64,000 nucleotides of DNA. It comes from Enemella evansiae. Lineage in GTDB: Bacteria > Actinomycetota > Actinomycetes > Propionibacteriales > Propionibacteriaceae. The stretch's first letter is position 1; each line of letters starts with the position of its first letter. A model generated the notes under the pieces. The model saw nothing but the letters and a program-made list of their open reading frames with translations, did no database searches and was not told the DNA's origin. Shown one piece after another: positions 17,226 to 26,090 of this stretch. The DNA is taken from the NCBI RefSeq assembly GCF_002250705.1, contig NZ_NMVP01000008.1, positions 21,253 to 85,252 on the forward strand, given 5' to 3'. A program made the translations under genes and the position numbers.

Positions 17226-17588
17226 GAGGCAAGCCCGCAGCGGTTGCTGCGGATCGGTGAGCTGGCGGACCGTGCCCGAGTCAGCCCGCGGATGCTGCGC
17301 CACTATGAGAACGAGGGGGTCCTGCGGGCGTCGCGATCCTCAGCGGGGCAGCGACTGTTCGACCAGGACGCGGTCGAGCAGGTGCGCTTCATCCGCGAAC
17401 TGCTCGATGCCGGGCTGCCGATCCGGGTGATCCGGGAACTGGTCGACTGCATCCACGAACCGGGGTGGCTGGAGCCGTGCGCGGTGCCGCTGCTGGTCGC
17501 GCACCTGCGCGAGCACGATGCGCGGATCGCGGAGCTGACCAGTACGCGGGATTCCCTGCAGGGATTGATCGACGCCTCGACCGGGTGA
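17220..17588 (+). CDS. MerR-family transcriptional regulator
   Basis: A 122-aa regulator if started at GTG 17220. The N-terminal winged helix is typical (LLRIGELADRARVSPRMLRHYENEGVLRASRSSAGQRLFD), followed by a dimerising coiled helix (VEQVRFIRELLDAGLPIRVIRELVDCI). The effector end is short. Cysteines at CIHEP and EPC could bind a metal or thiol reagent, but this is speculation. AGGAG at 17206-17210 suits GTG 17220 and lies too close to the alternative TTG at 17211. It is probably autoregulated and may control the divergent aminotransferase or the SDR downstream. Confidence 0.82.
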   Translation: MSEASPQRLLRIGELADRARVSPRMLRHYENEGVLRASRSSAGQRLFDQDAVEQVRFIRELLDAGLPIRVIRELVDCIHEPGWLEPCAVPLLVAHLREHDARIAELTSTRDSLQGLIDASTG

Positions 17589-17688
17589 GCTGTTCCGGGT
17601 GGCCCCGGGGTGGTGACGGGTCCGGGGTGGTGACATCGTTGCTGCAGCGGCGGAATGTCGCTTTGTCGAGGTGGACGGAGGCGGGGGG

Positions 17689-18627
17689 ATGACTGAGTCA
17701 GGTGCGCCGATCGCGGTGGTGGCCGGCGCGTCGCGGGGACTGGGATTGCTGGTGGCCCGCGAGCTGGGTCGCCGTGGGTATCGCGTGGCGCTCTGCGCCC
17801 GGAATGCCGAGGCCCTGCAGCAGGCGGTGCGTTCGCTGGCCGAGGAAGGGGTCGACGCGACGGCGTACCCCTGCGACGTCTCGGAGGTGGAAGCCGTCCG
17901 GGCGATGGTGCGACAGATCGAGACCGAGTTGGGTCCGATCGAGACCTCGATCCAGGTGGCCGGCAACATCCAGGTCGGCCCGCCGGAGGCGGTCACCCAC
18001 GAGCATTTCGTCGAGGCGATCGACGTGATGCTGTGGGGGCCGATCAACGTCGCGATGACCGTGCTGCCGGGGATGCGGGAGCGGCGCAGTGGCCACATCG
18101 GGACCGTCTCGTCGGTGGGCGGGATGATCAGCGTTCCGCATCTTCTCCCTTACAGCACAGCGAAATTCGGTGCCTACGGATTCAGTCAGGGTCTGCGAGC
18201 GGCGACCTCGGGCACCGGTGTCACGGTCACCACGATCACCCCCTGGCTGATGCGTACCGGTTCGCACCTGCGGGCGCAGTTCTTCGGCGATGCGGCCAAG
18301 GAGTACGCCTGGTTCGCACCGGGGGCGTCGTTGCCGCTGGTGTCGGTCGATGGTGAGGTCGCCGCGCGTCGGATCGTCGACGGCACCCTGGCCGGCAAGG
18401 CGCTGGTGCCGATCTCGCCGCTCACCCGGGTGGCCGCCGCGGTGCAGGGGTTGCTGCCCGGTACCACCGCGACGCTGCTCGGGCTGGCGGGTCGACTGCT
18501 GCCGCACGGTACGAACAGCGAGACCGTGGATGGGGAGCAGGCCCGCACCGGGTTGCGGCGCGGTGGCCTGGTGGACCGGCTGACCACGCTGGGCGACCGG
18601 ATGGCCCGGCGTACCAACGAGGTGTGA
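17689..18627 (+). CDS. SDR-family oxidoreductase
   Basis: A 312-aa short-chain dehydrogenase. The Rossmann loop is VVAGASRGLGLLVARELG, the structural NAG-type motif reads VAGNIQVG, and the active site is Ser in VSSVGG with YSTAKFGAYGFSQGLRAA. A C-terminal extension of about 60 residues (from residue 250) has a hydrophobic stretch, GLLPGTTATLLGLAGRLL, as in membrane-associated SDRs. The ATG at 17689 has GGAGG 7 nt upstream. The substrate is unknown. It converges with the YjbR gene 3 bp away. Confidence 0.82.
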   Translation: MTESGAPIAVVAGASRGLGLLVARELGRRGYRVALCARNAEALQQAVRSLAEEGVDATAYPCDVSEVEAVRAMVRQIETELGPIETSIQVAGNIQVGPPEAVTHEHFVEAIDVMLWGPINVAMTVLPGMRERRSGHIGTVSSVGGMISVPHLLPYSTAKFGAYGFSQGLRAATSGTGVTVTTITPWLMRTGSHLRAQFFGDAAKEYAWFAPGASLPLVSVDGEVAARRIVDGTLAGKALVPISPLTRVAAAVQGLLPGTTATLLGLAGRLLPHGTNSETVDGEQARTGLRRGGLVDRLTTLGDRMARRTNEV

Positions 18628-18630
18628 GTC

Positions 18631-19047
18631 TCACCGACCCGCGGTCGCGAGCCAGGCATCGGCGCGGCGCCGGGAGGCGCGGGACAGCCAGGCCTCCTGG
18701 ACCAGTTCGGTGATCAGTTGTCGGCCGGTCTCACCGAGCCGGCTGGCGCGAACCAGGATCGAGGGGTGCCCGTCGAAGTGCGGGGTGGTGAAGAACGGGG
18801 AGTTCTGGTCCTGGATCAGTGCCTGCTTGTCGGCCTCGTCGGCGACCCAGATCACGATCACGTCGTCGTAGCGTTCACCGGTCTCGGGATCGAAGGCGTC
18901 GGGTCGCGGGTTGCGGAAGAAGACGAAAGATCTCCCGCCCACCTGGTAGACGTGGTTGCCGCTGTTGCCGACCTCGACGGTCACGTGCGGCATCGCGCGC
19001 GCCGCGTCGTGCACATCCTTGACCCGTGCCGGCCGGTCCTTGGCCAT
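18631..19047 (-). CDS. MmcQ/YjbR family protein
   Basis: A 138-aa protein of the MmcQ/YjbR fold (double-wing, CyaY-like): MPHVTVEVGNSGNHVYQVGGRSFVFF near residue 20, VIVIWVADEADKQALIQ, and the end region LVQEAWLSRASRRRADAWL. Family members are thought to bind DNA, but their role is unknown. The ATG at 19047 follows GGGAGGC closely. It lies just 3' of tRNA-Thr on the same strand and may be read from the same transcript. Confidence 0.75.
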   Translation of the reverse strand: MAKDRPARVKDVHDAARAMPHVTVEVGNSGNHVYQVGGRSFVFFRNPRPDAFDPETGERYDDVIVIWVADEADKQALIQDQNSPFFTTPHFDGHPSILVRASRLGETGRQLITELVQEAWLSRASRRRADAWLATAGR

Positions 19048-19063
19048 CGATGCCTCCCTGAGA

Positions 19064-19135
19064 GCCGCCTGGGGGAGTCGAACCCCCGACCTACGCATTA
19101 CGAGTGCGTTGCTCTACCTACTGAGCTAAGGCGGC
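19064..19135 (-). tRNA. tRNA-Thr (anticodon CGT)
   Basis: A 72-nt cloverleaf on the minus strand. The acceptor GCCGCCT pairs with AGGCGGC, D stem GCTC with GAGC, anticodon stem ACGCA with TGCGT around the loop CTCGTAA, and T stem GGGGG with CCCCC around TTCGACT. The anticodon CGT reads ACG. No CCA is encoded. The nearby inverted-repeat element begins 79 bp away, so the tRNA is not its direct attachment site. Confidence 0.95.
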
Positions 19136-19213
19136 ATCGGCCGGCGTGCCGACCGAGGAGTGAGTGTACCGGAGCGCCGGAGCAGTCGACAATCGAGATG
19201 AACCCGTACGCCC

Positions 19214-19258
19214 CGTTCATCGAGTAGGTCGCGCAGCGACCGTGTCGAGATGAACCCA
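19214..19258 (+). repeat. left 45-bp inverted repeat
   Basis: Identical over 45 bp to the reverse complement of 21119-21163. Inside it GGTCGC-GCA-GCGACC forms its own hairpin, so each copy is REP-like. The repeat begins CGTTCATCGAG and ends GAGATGAACCCA. Confidence 0.9.
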
Positions 19259-19339
19259 GAAATATTCCCCAAACCCTCTTGAATGATTCGAACACAGTAG
19301 CTAATGTTGGACGTAGCAGACGAGAGGAGGTGATCACCA

Positions 19340-20983
19340 ATGACCACCAAGGAACGAGCCGAAGTGTTCGCCGCGATCCGCGCCGAAAGCGACACCATCG
19401 CCCAGGCTTCGGCCCGCCAGCTCGTCGCGATCGCCGCCGCCTGCGACACCTACTCCGGCCTCAACACCCACACCGACGAACTCACCGCGAGAGTTCTGCA
19501 CGGTGAACAGCTCGTCTTCCCCGGCGCGGACGGGACGCCCGGCATCACCGAGTTCTTCCACCTCGAGTTGGCGATGTCATTGGGCTGCTCGCCCGAGACC
19601 GCGCAGGTCTGGACCGCCGACGTGCTCAACCTCCGCCACCGGCATCCGATCCTGTGGCAGGCCACCCTCGACTGCGACATTCCCGTGTGGGTCGCCCGCG
19701 ACATCTCCCGCGCCGCCCTGCAGCTGAACTTCACCCAGGCCCGCGAGTTCGACTCCCTGTGGGCGTTGCGTCTGGTGCCCCTGACCTCGAAGCGAGCGGT
19801 CGCGACGACCGAGGCACAGGTCGCGTTGATTCTCAACGATGACAAGGAAGCCGAACGCCAGGCCGCCAAGAAGCACCGCCGCGTGGAGTTCACCCCGAAC
19901 AGGACCATCGCTGGCATCACCGACCTCTACGCGAACCTCGACGCCGGTGACGCCGCCCAGTTGAACGGGACGCTCGATCGCCTCGCCGACGTGTTGAAGG
20001 CCGGTGGCTCCACCGCGTCACGGGACGAACTCCGCGCCGAAGCCCTCGGCCACCTCGCGCATCCCGACCGGGCCCGACAGTTGCTCCAGCCGTCGTTGCT
20101 CGACGGTGCGATCGTCACCCCGCAAGGGGATGTGGTGAACCGTGACGGGGAACTCGTCTCCCCCACCAGTGAGCGCTGCCGGCACGGCGCCGAGCTGATC
20201 CTGCACATGAACTCCCGCGACCTGGCCAACGGCCGTGGTGGTGAAGGCGAAGCACTCGGACCGGTCACCCTCCAGCATCTGAAAGAACTGCTGGAGCACT
20301 GCTCCGGGACCGTGAAAGTGCGGCCGGTCATCGACCTGGCCGCCCCGGTGATGGTGAACACCTACCGACCCAGCGACGAGTTGGCGCAGCGGGTGAAGCT
20401 GCGCGACCGGTATGTGATGTTCCCCCGATCGAATCGCAGTGCGTTCGGACGCGGGATCGACCTCGATCACACGGTTCCCGCACCGGAGGGGCCGACCAGC
20501 TCCAGCAACCTGGGGCCGTTGAACCGGGCCTCGCATCGGGCACGAACCCACGCCGGATTCCGGGTCGAGCAACCCTCCCCCGGGGTGTTCCACTGGAAAA
20601 CACCCGCCGGGCAGGAGGCCTGGGTCAGCGCACATGGCACCTGGGACCATCCACCACCCGATCACCTGATCAACGACCCGGCGGCTTCGCTCTCCCGGAC
20701 CGAAAAGCTTCTCTGGGAGACCCTGTGCAACGGCCAGGCCCAGTTGGAGAAGGAACAGGCCGAAGCCGAACAAGCAGCCGACGAAGCCCGCGAACGCGAG
20801 CGGCTCCGCCGCGCCCGCAAGAACCAACGGCTTCGCGACCTACGCCAGGCTGCCCGCGACCAGGCCAACGCGGCCAAGCAGAAGACGGCGAAGCAGAAGG
20901 CGAAGAAGTCGGCTCCGCCGGATACTCAGCCTGCCCTGCTATCCAACCAGGGAAGCGAATCCGTCGAACCCGCACCCTTCTGA
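19340..20983 (+). CDS. DUF222 / HNH endonuclease, 13E12 repeat family
   Basis: A 547-aa protein. Residues 1-330 form the helical DUF222 domain (SARQLVAIAAACDTYSGLNTH, VWVARDISRAALQLNF, ITDLYANLDAGDAAQLNGTLDRLA). An HNH nuclease motif follows near residue 370-400: IDLDHTVPAPEGPTSSSNL, then NRASHRARTHAG. The last 110 residues are a basic Glu/Lys/Arg/Gln coiled coil. These genes are multicopy in many actinobacteria and of unknown function. AGGAGGTGATC, 6 nt before the ATG, matches the anti-Shine-Dalgarno end of 16S rRNA over 11 nt, so translation should be strong. Confidence 0.85.
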   Translation: MTTKERAEVFAAIRAESDTIAQASARQLVAIAAACDTYSGLNTHTDELTARVLHGEQLVFPGADGTPGITEFFHLELAMSLGCSPETAQVWTADVLNLRHRHPILWQATLDCDIPVWVARDISRAALQLNFTQAREFDSLWALRLVPLTSKRAVATTEAQVALILNDDKEAERQAAKKHRRVEFTPNRTIAGITDLYANLDAGDAAQLNGTLDRLADVLKAGGSTASRDELRAEALGHLAHPDRARQLLQPSLLDGAIVTPQGDVVNRDGELVSPTSERCRHGAELILHMNSRDLANGRGGEGEALGPVTLQHLKELLEHCSGTVKVRPVIDLAAPVMVNTYRPSDELAQRVKLRDRYVMFPRSNRSAFGRGIDLDHTVPAPEGPTSSSNLGPLNRASHRARTHAGFRVEQPSPGVFHWKTPAGQEAWVSAHGTWDHPPPDHLINDPAASLSRTEKLLWETLCNGQAQLEKEQAEAEQAADEARERERLRRARKNQRLRDLRQAARDQANAAKQKTAKQKAKKSAPPDTQPALLSNQGSESVEPAPF

Positions 20984-21118
20984 TTCGGTCGGGGCATCGT
21001 CCTTCGGTCCGAGCATGGTGTGCCATGCCCCAACCGAACTCCCATGCCCCGACCACAGGAGCGCGCAGTCAACAGCCAACGTGGGAAGGCATCCGTCGCT
21101 CGCTCAGCTCAGCCAACG

Positions 21119-21163
21119 TGGGTTCATCTCGACACGGTCGCTGCGCGACCTACTCGATGAACG
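21119..21163 (-). repeat. right 45-bp inverted repeat
   Basis: Exact inverted copy of 19214-19258. It ends immediately before the stop codon of the converging acyl-CoA ligase (21164), so its internal hairpin may also serve as a bidirectional terminator. Confidence 0.9.
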
Positions 21164-22663
21164 TCACTCCGCTGGGCGCAGTTCGCGTTTCAGGATCTTC
21201 CCGGATGCGTTGCGGGGCAAGGAATCGGAGAACTCGATGGACTTGGGCACCTTGAACGGCGCAAGGCGCTCGCGGGCGTACGCGGTCAGCTCCTCGACGG
21301 TGACCGCGTCCTTCGCCACCACCACCGCATGCACGGCCTCGATCCACTTCGCATCGGGTACGCCGATCACGGCGACCTCCGCAACGGCGGGGTGCGAGTA
21401 CAACGCATCCTCGACCTCGCGGGAGGCGACCACCACACCACCGGTGTTGATCACATCCTTGATCCGGTCCACAACGAAGATGAACCCCTCCTCGTCGATC
21501 CGGACCAGGTCCCCGGAATGGAACCAGTCACCGTCGAACGCCGCCTCGGTCTCCTCCGGCTTGTTCCAATAACCGGTACACAGCTGCGGTGAGCGGTAGA
21601 CCACCTCACCGGTCCCACCGGGCGCCACCTCCGTACCCTCCGGATCGACCACCCGCAACTCCACGAACAGCACCGGACGCCCCGCCGAATCCGGCCGCTC
21701 CACATGCTCCTCCGGCCGCAACACGGTCGCCAACGGCGCGATCTCGGACTGCCCGAAACAGTTGTAGAACCCCGAGTTCGGCATCTTCTCCTGCAGTCGC
21801 TGCAGAACCGGCCCCGGCATGATCGACGCCCCGTAATAGCACTTCTCGACCCCGGCCAGGTCCAACCCGGCCAGCGACTCGTGATTCGCCATCGCCACCC
21901 ACAGCGTCGGCGCGGCGAAGAACGACCGATGCCCGTCCTCGGCCAGCCGACGCAGCACCTCGCCCGGATCCGGTACCTCCAGGATCGTGTTGCACCCACC
22001 GATCGCCAGTGCCGGCATGATGAACACGTGCAGCTGCGCCGAATGGTAGAGCGGCATCACATGCAGCGGATCGTCATCGGGCGCGAAGTCCAGCGCGGTC
22101 AGGCAGGACAGATACTCATGCACCAACGCCCGATGGGTCATCATCGCCCCCTTCGGCCGCGACGTGGTCCCCGAGGTGTAGAGCAACTGCACCAGATCGC
22201 CATCGGCCACCGCCGGCAACTCCGCCGGCAGCTCACCGGTGCGTACCACCGCCCCGAAACTCTCCGGATCATCACGCAGCAGCACCAAACCACCCGACCA
22301 CACCGACTCCAGATTCCCCGCCAACGCCGGATCCGCCAGCACCAACGAGGCACCGGAATCCTCAATCAGATAAGCCAATTCGCCACCGGTCAACGCATAG
22401 TTCAACGGCACATGCACCAACCCGGCCCGCGCACACGCCAGGAAGGCGATCAGATAGGCATCGGAGTTCTTCCCGTACGCCGCCACCCGATCACCGGGGG
22501 ACAGCCCACGACCGAGCAGGTACGCCGCCCCGCGGCTGGTCGCCTCGTCCAGCTCGCGATAGGTCCACTCCCGGTCGGCGAAGCGGACCGCCACCGCCTC
22601 GGGTGTACGCCGCGCGCTGCGGCGGATCAGGCCATCGACGGTGCTGACGCGCGGATCGGTCAC
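21164..22663 (-). CDS. AMP-dependent acyl-CoA synthetase / ligase
   Basis: A 499-aa ANL-family enzyme that adenylates a carboxylic acid and transfers it to CoA. Motifs are the phosphate loop LLYTSGTTSRPKGAMMTH, NCFGQSEIAP (A5), DWFHSGDLVRIDEEGFIFVVDRIKDVI (A7/A8), and the catalytic lysine in NASGKILKREL. The GTG at 22663 has GGGGAG 7-8 nt upstream and is preferred to a longer frame from 22717. Substrate is unknown; fatty or aromatic acids are both possible. It is divergent from a kinase-like gene. Confidence 0.88.
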   Translation of the reverse strand: MTDPRVSTVDGLIRRSARRTPEAVAVRFADREWTYRELDEATSRGAAYLLGRGLSPGDRVAAYGKNSDAYLIAFLACARAGLVHVPLNYALTGGELAYLIEDSGASLVLADPALAGNLESVWSGGLVLLRDDPESFGAVVRTGELPAELPAVADGDLVQLLYTSGTTSRPKGAMMTHRALVHEYLSCLTALDFAPDDDPLHVMPLYHSAQLHVFIMPALAIGGCNTILEVPDPGEVLRRLAEDGHRSFFAAPTLWVAMANHESLAGLDLAGVEKCYYGASIMPGPVLQRLQEKMPNSGFYNCFGQSEIAPLATVLRPEEHVERPDSAGRPVLFVELRVVDPEGTEVAPGGTGEVVYRSPQLCTGYWNKPEETEAAFDGDWFHSGDLVRIDEEGFIFVVDRIKDVINTGGVVVASREVEDALYSHPAVAEVAVIGVPDAKWIEAVHAVVVAKDAVTVEELTAYARERLAPFKVPKSIEFSDSLPRNASGKILKRELRPAE

Positions 22664-22734
22664 GATGTCTCCCCTTCGAGCAGGTACCTGGCCGCAAATA
22701 TAGGGCGATAGCCTCACCGGGTGGAGGAAATGCG

Positions 22735-23586
22735 ATGACCGGAATCATTCTCGCTGCCGTCATCGGTCTGCTGGTCGGGGTCGCCGGGTGCTTCCTGGCG
22801 CTGCGCCCGCGGCTGCTGCGCGACCAGGCCGAACTGGCCAACCGGGAGCAGCGGCAGCTCGAACTGACCGCCGACCTGTCCGACCGTGGCGAACGCCTCG
22901 CCGACACCGACCGTCGCCACGACGCATTCATCGGCCAGGCCGCCGACCAGCTCACCGCGCCCCTGCAGGTGCTGGACACCGAGCTCGCCGCCCTGCCCGA
23001 GCCGGAGACCGCGCAGCGTGAGGTGCGCCGGATCCGCCGGCTGGCGACCGATCTGTCCACCCTGGCCAGGGTGCAGCGCGGTGAGGTCGACCTCGAGGTC
23101 ACCGAGGTCGAACTGCGGGCCCTCGCCACCGAAATCGCCGACCGGCTGCGGCCCCAGTTCGAGGCCGCCGGCGGGGAACTCACCCTGCTCCCCGGCGGTA
23201 CCGCCACCGTGCGGGCCGACCGCCGCCAGCTCGCCCAGGTGCTGATCAACCTGCTCGGCAACGCGCTGCAGGCCAGCGCCGACCAGGCCCGACCGCAGGT
23301 GCTGATCGGCGTCTCCCGGACCAGCGTCGACGGTGCCCCGGTCGGTCGGATCACCATCACCGACAACGGTTCAGGGCTGCCGGCCGAGGAGACCGAGGCG
23401 GTCTTCGAGCGCTTCCACCGCGCCCCCGGATCGCGACCCGGCCCCGGTACCGGGCTCGGGCTGACGATCTCTCGCGCCGTCATCGACGCCCAGCAGGGCC
23501 GGCTCGGGCTCACCTCGCCCGGTCCCGGACGCGGCGCGACCGCGACGATCACCCTGCCGCGCCCGGAGCAGCCCGTCAGCGAATGA
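22735..23586 (+). CDS. histidine-kinase-like protein lacking the phospho-acceptor His
   Basis: A 283-aa membrane protein. One N-terminal helix (residues 2-24) is followed by a short linker with no sensor domain, a HisKA-like hairpin and a GHKL ATPase. The ATPase boxes look intact: N box LINLLGNALQAS, G1 DNGSGLP, F box FERFHR, G2 GTGLGLTI. The H box, usually SHELRTPL, reads ADQLTAPL, so Asp71 replaces the histidine. It may be a kinase acting on another protein, a phosphatase, or a pseudokinase. No response regulator is adjacent. GGAGGAAA precedes the ATG. Confidence 0.8.
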   Translation: MTGIILAAVIGLLVGVAGCFLALRPRLLRDQAELANREQRQLELTADLSDRGERLADTDRRHDAFIGQAADQLTAPLQVLDTELAALPEPETAQREVRRIRRLATDLSTLARVQRGEVDLEVTEVELRALATEIADRLRPQFEAAGGELTLLPGGTATVRADRRQLAQVLINLLGNALQASADQARPQVLIGVSRTSVDGAPVGRITITDNGSGLPAEETEAVFERFHRAPGSRPGPGTGLGLTISRAVIDAQQGRLGLTSPGPGRGATATITLPRPEQPVSE

Positions 23587-23902
23587 GCCAGGGCCGGCGG
23601 CGTACGCCGTCGCCGTCGACGAGGACCTCGAGCGGGCCGATCCGACCCAGCAGCACGGTGGTCTCACCCCGGCCGAGATCCGCGACATCCTCGATCAGCT
23701 GATCCAGCTGGTCGGGGTCGCTCAACCGCTCATCCACTCGCACCCCGAGCCCCAGCGCCTCCGCCAACTCGGCCGCCTCCGCCTCGGTCGCCGCCCACAG
23801 ACCGGCCACCCGCTCCGCCCCCAGCGCGGCGAGCAGTGCCCGCCGGTCGAACCCATCCACTGCGACGAACAACAACCGGGCCGGGCACTGCAGGTCGCTC
23901 AT
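23576..23902 (-). CDS. hypothetical protein, last gene of the ppa-sixA unit
   Basis: A 108-aa acidic protein with no recognised domain. Alternating beta and helical segments are suggested (ARLLFVAVDGFDRRALLAALG, then WAATEAEAAELAEALGLGVRVDERL, then TTVLLGRIGPLEVLVDGDG). Its ATG region overlaps the stop of the SixA-like gene by 1 nt, so the two are probably cotranslated. The 3' end overlaps the converging kinase-like gene by 11 bp. The start pattern faintly recalls histidine-phosphatase-linked proteins, but no catalytic residues are visible. Confidence 0.55.
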   Translation of the reverse strand: MSDLQCPARLLFVAVDGFDRRALLAALGAERVAGLWAATEAEAAELAEALGLGVRVDERLSDPDQLDQLIEDVADLGRGETTVLLGRIGPLEVLVDGDGVRRRPWLIR

Positions 23903-24402
23903 CAGCCGTGCCAGACCTCGACCAGGCGTACGCCCGCCGGTTCGGCCCAGTCGCCGGTCACCTCGAGCACCGCCAGCGTCGCCGGCGGGTAGCCGCGGGC
24001 GATGGACTCCAGCGCCTTCGGCTCCGAGGTCTGCTCATCGGCGAGCGCGTGCGCCAGGGTGGGGATGCCGGGCGCGTGCCCGACCACCAGCACCACCCGC
24101 TGGCCCGGGTCGCTCTCCGCGACATGCCGCTCGATCGTCTCCGAACCGGCGTTGTAGAGGTCCTCCAGCAGTTCGAGATCGACCCCCGGATTGAGCCGCT
24201 CGGCGGTCTCCCGGGTGCGCAGCGCCGCCGAGCAGAGCACCCGGTCGACGCGCATTCCCTGCTCGGCAAGGATTTCGGCGAGGTGGTCCGCCTGCGAACG
24301 GCCGGCATCGGTGAGCGGACGGTCGATGTCACCGCGGCCGGGGGAGAAGTCCACCGCCTGCGCGTGCCGCAGCAACAACAGCGTTCGGTGCTCGTCCATC
24401 AC
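23902..24402 (-). CDS. SixA-like histidine phosphatase
   Basis: A 166-aa histidine phosphatase with the RHG-type signature LLLLRHAQAVDFS, the second motif PLTDAGRSQADHLAEIL, and the acid/His segment VVLVVGHAPGIPTL. Length and order match SixA, which removes phosphate from phosphohistidine in phosphorelay proteins. It follows the methyltransferase gene by 9 bp and is probably in the ppa operon. The His-less kinase-like gene converges with this operon nearby; any functional link is speculative. Confidence 0.8.
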   Translation of the reverse strand: MMDEHRTLLLLRHAQAVDFSPGRGDIDRPLTDAGRSQADHLAEILAEQGMRVDRVLCSAALRTRETAERLNPGVDLELLEDLYNAGSETIERHVAESDPGQRVVLVVGHAPGIPTLAHALADEQTSEPKALESIARGYPPATLAVLEVTGDWAEPAGVRLVEVWHG

Positions 24403-24411
24403 ATCGACCTC

Positions 24412-25452
24412 TCAGTCAGGTTTGTGGGCCACCAGCAGATCACGGTTGATCGAGGAATCCACCCGGTGCGCGAACTCCAACCACGGCCCGCCGTCGCGCA
24501 CCTCCAGCCCGGCGCGCTGCAACACCGCGGCGAGATCCTCGCGGGACAGGCCCAGGGTGTTCCAGCTCAGCCCGAGCGCGCCGCCGGGCACCAGCTGCTC
24601 CGCCCAGCCACCCACGGCCTCACCGAGCAACCCGGCTGGGGAGCGATCGCGCGTACCCTTTGGCTCTGCAAGCAACCGCGATTTCCCGGCCACCCCGACC
24701 ACATCGGTGCGGGATCCGTGCACCACGCCGTAGGGGGCGTCGGCGACGATCGCCTCGAACCGCCGCTTTCCGAACAGGGCCTTGGAATTGCGGGTATCGC
24801 CGGTGAACACCGTCAGGCTCGCCCGGCGGCCGCTCGGCAGGGTCGCGGTGACATCGAACCGCTTGCCGATCGACTTGCCCTCCCGGCGTACCGGTGACAT
24901 CTCGGCGTTGTGCTTGAGCCGCTTGCGCCGCAACCAGGTCTTCCAGAACCCGGCCATCGCCTCGACCGACTTCTGATCGGCCTCCACCCCGGCCGCATCC
25001 AACCCGGACAGCCAGGCCACCGCCGCCGTGGTACCGCGGCCGGCCAGCGGATCCAGCACCGTCCACTGCCGATCCCGCGGCGCGGTCACCTGGGACAGCG
25101 TCACGTTCAGCAGCAGGCGGGTGAACTGCTCGTTGGTCTTGCCCTGGTACTTCGGGATGGTGACGAAGTCGTCGTCCAACTCATCGACCACGGGTAGCTC
25201 CCGGGGCCGGAGAAGGTGGGCGTCGACCTCCTCGAACAGCGCCAACCGGGCCGACTGGCCGGCGACCGTGCGCAGCAGATCCTCACCGGGCGAGGCGTCG
25301 AAGGCCAGATAGTCGATGCCCGCGATCCGTTGCGGGGCAACCGAATCCAGCCCGGCGCAGATCTGCAGCTCGGCCGCCGCCAAGCGGTCGGCCGAGCCGG
25401 CGTACACCCGATTCGCGGCCGGAGACAACAACAGCAGCAGCCGGGAACTCAC
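24412..25452 (-). CDS. TRM11-like SAM-dependent methyltransferase
   Basis: A 346-aa Rossmann methyltransferase. The SAM loop is VLDPLAGRGTTAAVAWLSG followed by AAGVEADQKSVEA, and the catalytic motif reads IVADAPYGV, in place of the DPPY of N2-guanine tRNA and amino-DNA methyltransferases. The first 130 residues form an N-terminal domain without a clear THUMP signature. Family members modify nucleic acids, with tRNA guanosine the likeliest target. It starts 13 bp after ppa, on GTG. Confidence 0.7.
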   Translation of the reverse strand: MSSRLLLLLSPAANRVYAGSADRLAAAELQICAGLDSVAPQRIAGIDYLAFDASPGEDLLRTVAGQSARLALFEEVDAHLLRPRELPVVDELDDDFVTIPKYQGKTNEQFTRLLLNVTLSQVTAPRDRQWTVLDPLAGRGTTAAVAWLSGLDAAGVEADQKSVEAMAGFWKTWLRRKRLKHNAEMSPVRREGKSIGKRFDVTATLPSGRRASLTVFTGDTRNSKALFGKRRFEAIVADAPYGVVHGSRTDVVGVAGKSRLLAEPKGTRDRSPAGLLGEAVGGWAEQLVPGGALGLSWNTLGLSREDLAAVLQRAGLEVRDGGPWLEFAHRVDSSINRDLLVAHKPD

Positions 25453-25465
25453 GCGGGGGTCGACC

Positions 25466-26032
25466 TCAGATCAGCTTGTGGTGCGCCTCGAACGAGGTGC
25501 CCTTGGCGCGCTCGAAGGAGGCATGGATCTCGGCTTCGGCATCCACCCGGCCGGCCCAGGTGGCACCCTCGACGGACTTGCCGGGCTCGAGGTCCTTGTA
25601 GACGGTGAAGAAGTGCTCGATCTCCAGGACCGAATAGGTCGGCAGATCCTCGAGATCCTGCAGATGGTCGCGGCGATGGTCGTCGGTCGGGACGCAGATC
25701 ACCTTGTCGTCACCACCGGCCTCATCGGTCATCCGGAACATGCCGATCGCCCGGCACTCGATCAGGCAACCGGGGAAGGTCGGCTCCGGGACGAGCACCA
25801 GCGCGTCCAGCGGATCGCCGTCCTCGCCGAGGGTGCCCTCGATGAAGCCGTAGTCGGAGGGGTACTGGGTGGAGGTGAAGAGGGTGCGGTCGAGGCGGAT
25901 CCGACCGGTCTCGTGGTCGACCTCGTACTTGTTCTTCTGTCCCTTGGGGATTTCGACGGTCACATCGAAACGGATGCCCTTCGGCGGTTCGGGGGCGTCC
26001 TGGCCGGCCGGGGCGGAGTACTCTTCAGTCAC
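25466..26032 (-). CDS. ppa: inorganic pyrophosphatase
   Basis: A 188-aa family I soluble pyrophosphatase that hydrolyses PPi to phosphate. Conserved catalytic segments are [42 protein letters not shown] (the acidic Mg2+ cluster), [16 protein letters not shown] and [16 protein letters not shown]. The GTG at 26032 has AGAGAGGG upstream and leaves a short Pro/Glu-rich extension of about 18 residues. It heads a leftward unit with the methyltransferase, SixA and a small gene, and is divergent from dacB as in M. tuberculosis. Confidence 0.95.
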   Translation of the reverse strand: MTEEYSAPAGQDAPEPPKGIRFDVTVEIPKGQKNKYEVDHETGRIRLDRTLFTSTQYPSDYGFIEGTLGEDGDPLDALVLVPEPTFPGCLIECRAIGMFRMTDEAGGDDKVICVPTDDHRRDHLQDLEDLPTYSVLEIEHFFTVYKDLEPGKSVEGATWAGRVDAEAEIHASFERAKGTSFEAHHKLI

Positions 26033-26090
26033 CAATGACCCTCTCTGTGATGTGTACGCCACAGACCATACCGTTACCCCCGGGAGCCAG

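Larger units (their letters stand above)
19214..21163. mobile_element. inverted-repeat-flanked DUF222/HNH unit (13E12/REP13E12-like)
   Basis: One gene of the 13E12 repeat family lies between two perfect 45-bp inverted repeats. In mycobacteria such genes form the REP13E12 repeats. No transposase is present and no target duplication is seen outside the repeats, so mobility would have to come from the HNH nuclease or recombination at the repeats. That it moves as a unit is inference. Confidence 0.55.

Noticed and set aside
19064..19135. tRNA-Thr as the attachment site of the neighbouring HNH element
   Set aside because: No duplicated tRNA end is found, and the inverted repeat starts 79 bp away.
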